Below the pieces are notes generated by a model. The model ran no database searches. It worked only from the letters and a program-made list of their open reading frames with translations, and was not told the origin of the DNA. The position numbers and the translations under genes are program-made. A stretch of DNA of 64,000 bases from Epithemia pelagica (lineage: Eukaryota; Bacillariophyta; Bacillariophyceae; Surirellales; Surirellaceae). Positions within the stretch are counted from its first letter, which is position 1, and each line of letters begins with the position of its first letter. Positions 61,350-64,000 of this stretch are shown piece after piece. The stretch spans positions 682,001 to 746,000 of the forward strand of contig OX337241.1 of the NCBI GenBank assembly GCA_946965045.2. The letters run 5' to 3'.

Positions 61350-64000
61350 TTAGTCGTCATACACTTCTTCATCATTGTGTTCTTCATTCCCGTGTTCTTC
61401 ATCCTCCGAGTCCGGCTCCAGCTCCTGTAAGACATCCTCAATACTCTGATCGTTCTTGGTATCATCTTGTTGTTCATCCTCATAGTTCCTGTCGTCCTTT
61501 GGTTGTCCCTTTCTTCCTTTAGCATGTTTCTTGGCATTCACCTGGCTTCTCGACTGAGATTGTTTCTGCCTTTCTTCGTGTCCACCTGACAGGGACAGAG
61601 ATGTTTGTTTCATAGATGCCTGCTTCAAACGGCTTTTGTTTTTGGCTTGACGAGGAGGTGACTGTCTAGTCGGCAAAAGTTTTTGCTGCTTGGTTTTCTT
61701 TCTACGTTGAGCATCTGTCTTTCTCTTATTCCCAGATGTATCCCTGTCACTATCCCTCTGCTCGGTCTGAGACGCCGTCAGGTCGATTGCCTCTTGTACT
61801 ACAGCTTGCTCTAATCCTTTCAATTCCAGATCAAACACTTCATTCATTGCCGCATCACTGTCTTTGTCACCAAAACTTTCGTCTTCCGATGAATGTTGGA
61901 CCGAGTCATCGTCTGGGTGACGCTCAAAACGAACCACCTTCACTGTGTCCCATTCAATAGGTTTTTTTCTTCCATCTCTCACCATTTGGGAAAGACGTTG
62001 TGCTTCACGAATTCGTTTTTCTTTGCTCATTTCAGCACAAACTTCAGGTGTTTCCAATCCACCAGACAAGAGAGAGCGTTCATCCTCGTCCTCAGAAAGT
62101 TCCTCAAAGTACGTCATACCAATGGACTGATCGTTTGTGACTAGCCCCTTCTCTGCATCTGCTTTCTTGTTGTACTCCACATAACTCTGAGTTGCATCCC
62201 TCATGCCACTCATCTGAACAAGAGCAGTTTGTCTTGTAGAGAAATCCTTGGTGGCCGCTTTCTCCTTTGTGGATGAATCCATAGTTGTGCCTGCCTCGTT
62301 CAATGTATCAGACGTCTCGGAGTTACCAATTCCAACGTAGTGTGATATTTGTTGTTTAGTATTTCGTTGCAATTCCAACTCTCTGGCGATAATCTCCCGC
62401 TTAAGTGACCTGGTTAGAAAATCCATTGTCCTCATTTCATAATGCTTCTTCAGCATATTCGCCATAAGTTTATTCTGTTGAAACCACGTTCCTAACGAAA
62501 AAATGCGTTCCTGGAACGCATTGGTGGACGGCTTTGTGAGCCATATCATTGCCATCACATACATAAGAGGGAATTCTGTCTTGTGATCGCTCCACCAGGC
62601 CATGATATCGAAATACTTTGATATCTGACAATAATTCGAATTCAAACAGGCTTTTCGAAAAGCAGTCTTCTCCTGTTCGTTCCATTTTGGTGCCTCGTTT
62701 GAATATTTCTCTGTTGGATAGTCTGCAATGACCTTGGCCCATTGCTTGTCAATATGGACCCCACACATTCGTTTAAAGGAATCGAAGGCTTCTGTGCAAG
62801 CATTTTTTAATGCCACCAGAACCTCGGTTTCTGTGCCTCCCATAGAGGCCGCTCCAGTGATCTGGAGAAGGGCCTGTTCTTTGAGTTCTCTTGTTCTGCG
62901 TATGGACTCAAAAACATCTTCTTCTTCATACCGTTCCTTCTTCTTTCGTGAAGATCCTGTGTTGCCTGGGTTGGTAGGGGGAGTTGCTGTAGTCTCTTTG
63001 GGTGGAGTAGTTGGTTCCCCCTGGGATTGCTGTCGTTGTTTTTCAAGTAGCGCGCCAAGAGGTGAAGCCTTAGCGTTGCTGAACTTGGACATCATGTCGT
63101 CTAAGAAAATACGACGAGCCTTCCTTACTTTTTCGGAATCGAATATGGCCAAAGACTGGAACATGTTGTCATAAATATTCGCCAACATAGGATTGCAGCA
63201 AACTGCTTTCAACGCATCCTCATCTGTATCCAAAAGATAGATGCAGTACTCATGCAGAATCCGGCGAATGAGCTTCTTGGGACCATCACCCAATTCATTG
63301 TAAGACACTCCAATTCGCAATGCGTTCAACTCACTCATGGGTGCAGATGCATCCCATTTCTCGTCTTCTTCAAGATCCGCCTCGTTGACTGGAACGCAGG
63401 AGACTTTGCTCATCCTCATTCGTTCAGTCTTGAAATGAGAGAGATAAATCTCCAGAAGCGTGGCCGAACTGGCGCCAGGTTCGTCGGTTTGGAGCTGTAG
63501 AGCAACAGCCTTCAGAGGACTGAGGATACCTTCATATTGGGCCAGAAGGTCCCATTCGTCTTGAGTAGGATATAGAGAAACAAAAGTAGGGTCACTGAGT
63601 TTTGATGTCAGGACATAAAGATCGAAAAACCATTTGTTCCGCAGTAAAGCTTGGATGAGAATGACACATCCACCAACACGGGTGTCGTTTGGCATGGGGA
63701 TTAAGATCAACGTGAACCCCAGTTCTTCGGCCTTCTTCTTGAGTTTCTCCCAACGATGAAATGCGTGCTTGCTAGTCACCCACCCAGCCAGTTTCTTGAA
63801 TTTTCCATACAGTTCACAAAATTCTGGAAAAGAATCGATAAGAACACCTTTCCTGAACCGTTGCACAAGCCCTGTGGCGTGCTTGAGGACCAATTCGGCC
63901 CGATGCATATCGCATCGGCCAACCTTGGCATGATCTCCGACAATGTATTTACCGGCAAGGACAGCAGCTGATGTATTGTCATTTACCGAAGCCACAAGGT
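61350..64000 (-). CDS. hAT-family transposase, N-terminus beyond the right edge
   Basis: At least 882 residues, open at the right edge; the N-terminal zinc finger and first catalytic Asp lie outside. The visible start (SVNDNTSAAVLAG, then RCDMHRAELVLKHATG) matches the hAT block with the second Asp and C-x2-H motif. The dimerisation region is clear: FDIMAWWSDHKTEFPLMYVM followed by TKPSTNAFQERIFSLGTW, including the conserved WW and the ER-FS with catalytic Glu. The C-terminal ~300 residues are unusual for hAT proteins: acidic, then basic (KRKTDAQRRKKTKQQK), an SPPRQAK motif, and an acidic tail (ELEPDSEDEEHGNEE). It converges on the HhH-GPD gene. No stops interrupt it, so it may be functional. 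Confidence 0.85.
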   Translation of the reverse strand, partial: LVASVNDNTSAAVLAGKYIVGDHAKVGRCDMHRAELVLKHATGLVQRFRKGVLIDSFPEFCELYGKFKKLAGWVTSKHAFHRWEKLKKKAEELGFTLILIPMPNDTRVGGCVILIQALLRNKWFFDLYVLTSKLSDPTFVSLYPTQDEWDLLAQYEGILSPLKAVALQLQTDEPGASSATLLEIYLSHFKTERMRMSKVSCVPVNEADLEEDEKWDASAPMSELNALRIGVSYNELGDGPKKLIRRILHEYCIYLLDTDEDALKAVCCNPMLANIYDNMFQSLAIFDSEKVRKARRIFLDDMMSKFSNAKASPLGALLEKQRQQSQGEPTTPPKETTATPPTNPGNTGSSRKKKERYEEEDVFESIRRTRELKEQALLQITGAASMGGTETEVLVALKNACTEAFDSFKRMCGVHIDKQWAKVIADYPTEKYSNEAPKWNEQEKTAFRKACLNSNYCQISKYFDIMAWWSDHKTEFPLMYVMAMIWLTKPSTNAFQERIFSLGTWFQQNKLMANMLKKHYEMRTMDFLTRSLKREIIARELELQRNTKQQISHYVGIGNSETSDTLNEAGTTMDSSTKEKAATKDFSTRQTALVQMSGMRDATQSYVEYNKKADAEKGLVTNDQSIGMTYFEELSEDEDERSLLSGGLETPEVCAEMSKEKRIREAQRLSQMVRDGRKKPIEWDTVKVVRFERHPDDDSVQHSSEDESFGDKDSDAAMNEVFDLELKGLEQAVVQEAIDLTASQTEQRDSDRDTSGNKRKTDAQRRKKTKQQKLLPTRQSPPRQAKNKSRLKQASMKQTSLSLSGGHEERQKQSQSRSQVNAKKHAKGRKGQPKDDRNYEDEQQDDTKNDQSIEDVLQELEPDSEDEEHGNEEHNDEEVYDD

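Overview
This 64 kb window looks like nuclear DNA from a diatom, most likely a pennate one. Four things point there: Ty1/copia retrotransposons with the PR-INT-RT-RH order and separate gag and pol frames, short (65-90 bp) GT-AG introns, an HMG-box gene of expanded type, and long uninterrupted genes rich in disordered sequence. No rRNA, tRNA, CRISPR or bacterial-type operon was seen. The organism is inferred from gene style, not from a marker gene.

Layout. 1-5.3 kb: a copia element cut by the left edge, with one frameshift in pol. 6.7-7.8 kb: an HMG-box gene. 8.9-24.4 kb: one host gene hit twice. It is a membrane-anchored protein of the DUF3445 / HODM alpha-subunit-like family (minus strand). 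A complete copia element (10332-17431, 167-bp LTRs, TSD CCTGC) sits inside its coding sequence. A second complete copia element (17935-24350, 237-bp LTRs, TSD CAAAT) sits about 120 bp upstream of its ATG. Both LTR pairs read as identical, so both insertions are recent. 25.2-48.4 kb is a gene-rich host block: a secreted EEP-fold phosphatase/nuclease-like protein, a Ser-rich disordered protein, a Cys-rich zinc-binding protein, FAM50/XAP5, a small membrane protein, a two-exon Tesmin/TSO1 CXC protein, a histidine phosphatase tail to tail with a UMP/CMP-kinase-like protein, a tandem pair of secreted paralogues, and an HxxxDG acyltransferase-like protein.

48.4-64 kb is a transposon-dense region. 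It holds a complete two-gene PIF/Harbinger element (52295-55895, TIRs, TSD TTA) with a 18-bp repeat array between its divergent genes, and two non-autonomous TIR elements (56131-57511 and about 57619-58166). It also holds two copies of a convergent gene pair: an endonuclease III-like HhH-GPD gene facing a hAT transposase gene. The right copy is open (59322-61199 and 61350-window end). The left copy (about 49.0-52.0 kb) is decayed: its HhH-GPD gene has two frameshifts and a nonsense codon, and its partner is only an acidic/basic tail resembling the hAT C-terminus. The repeated arrangement suggests a hAT-type element that carries its own DNA-glycosylase-like gene. This is the most novel candidate in the window; it is an inference, because the element ends could not be defined.
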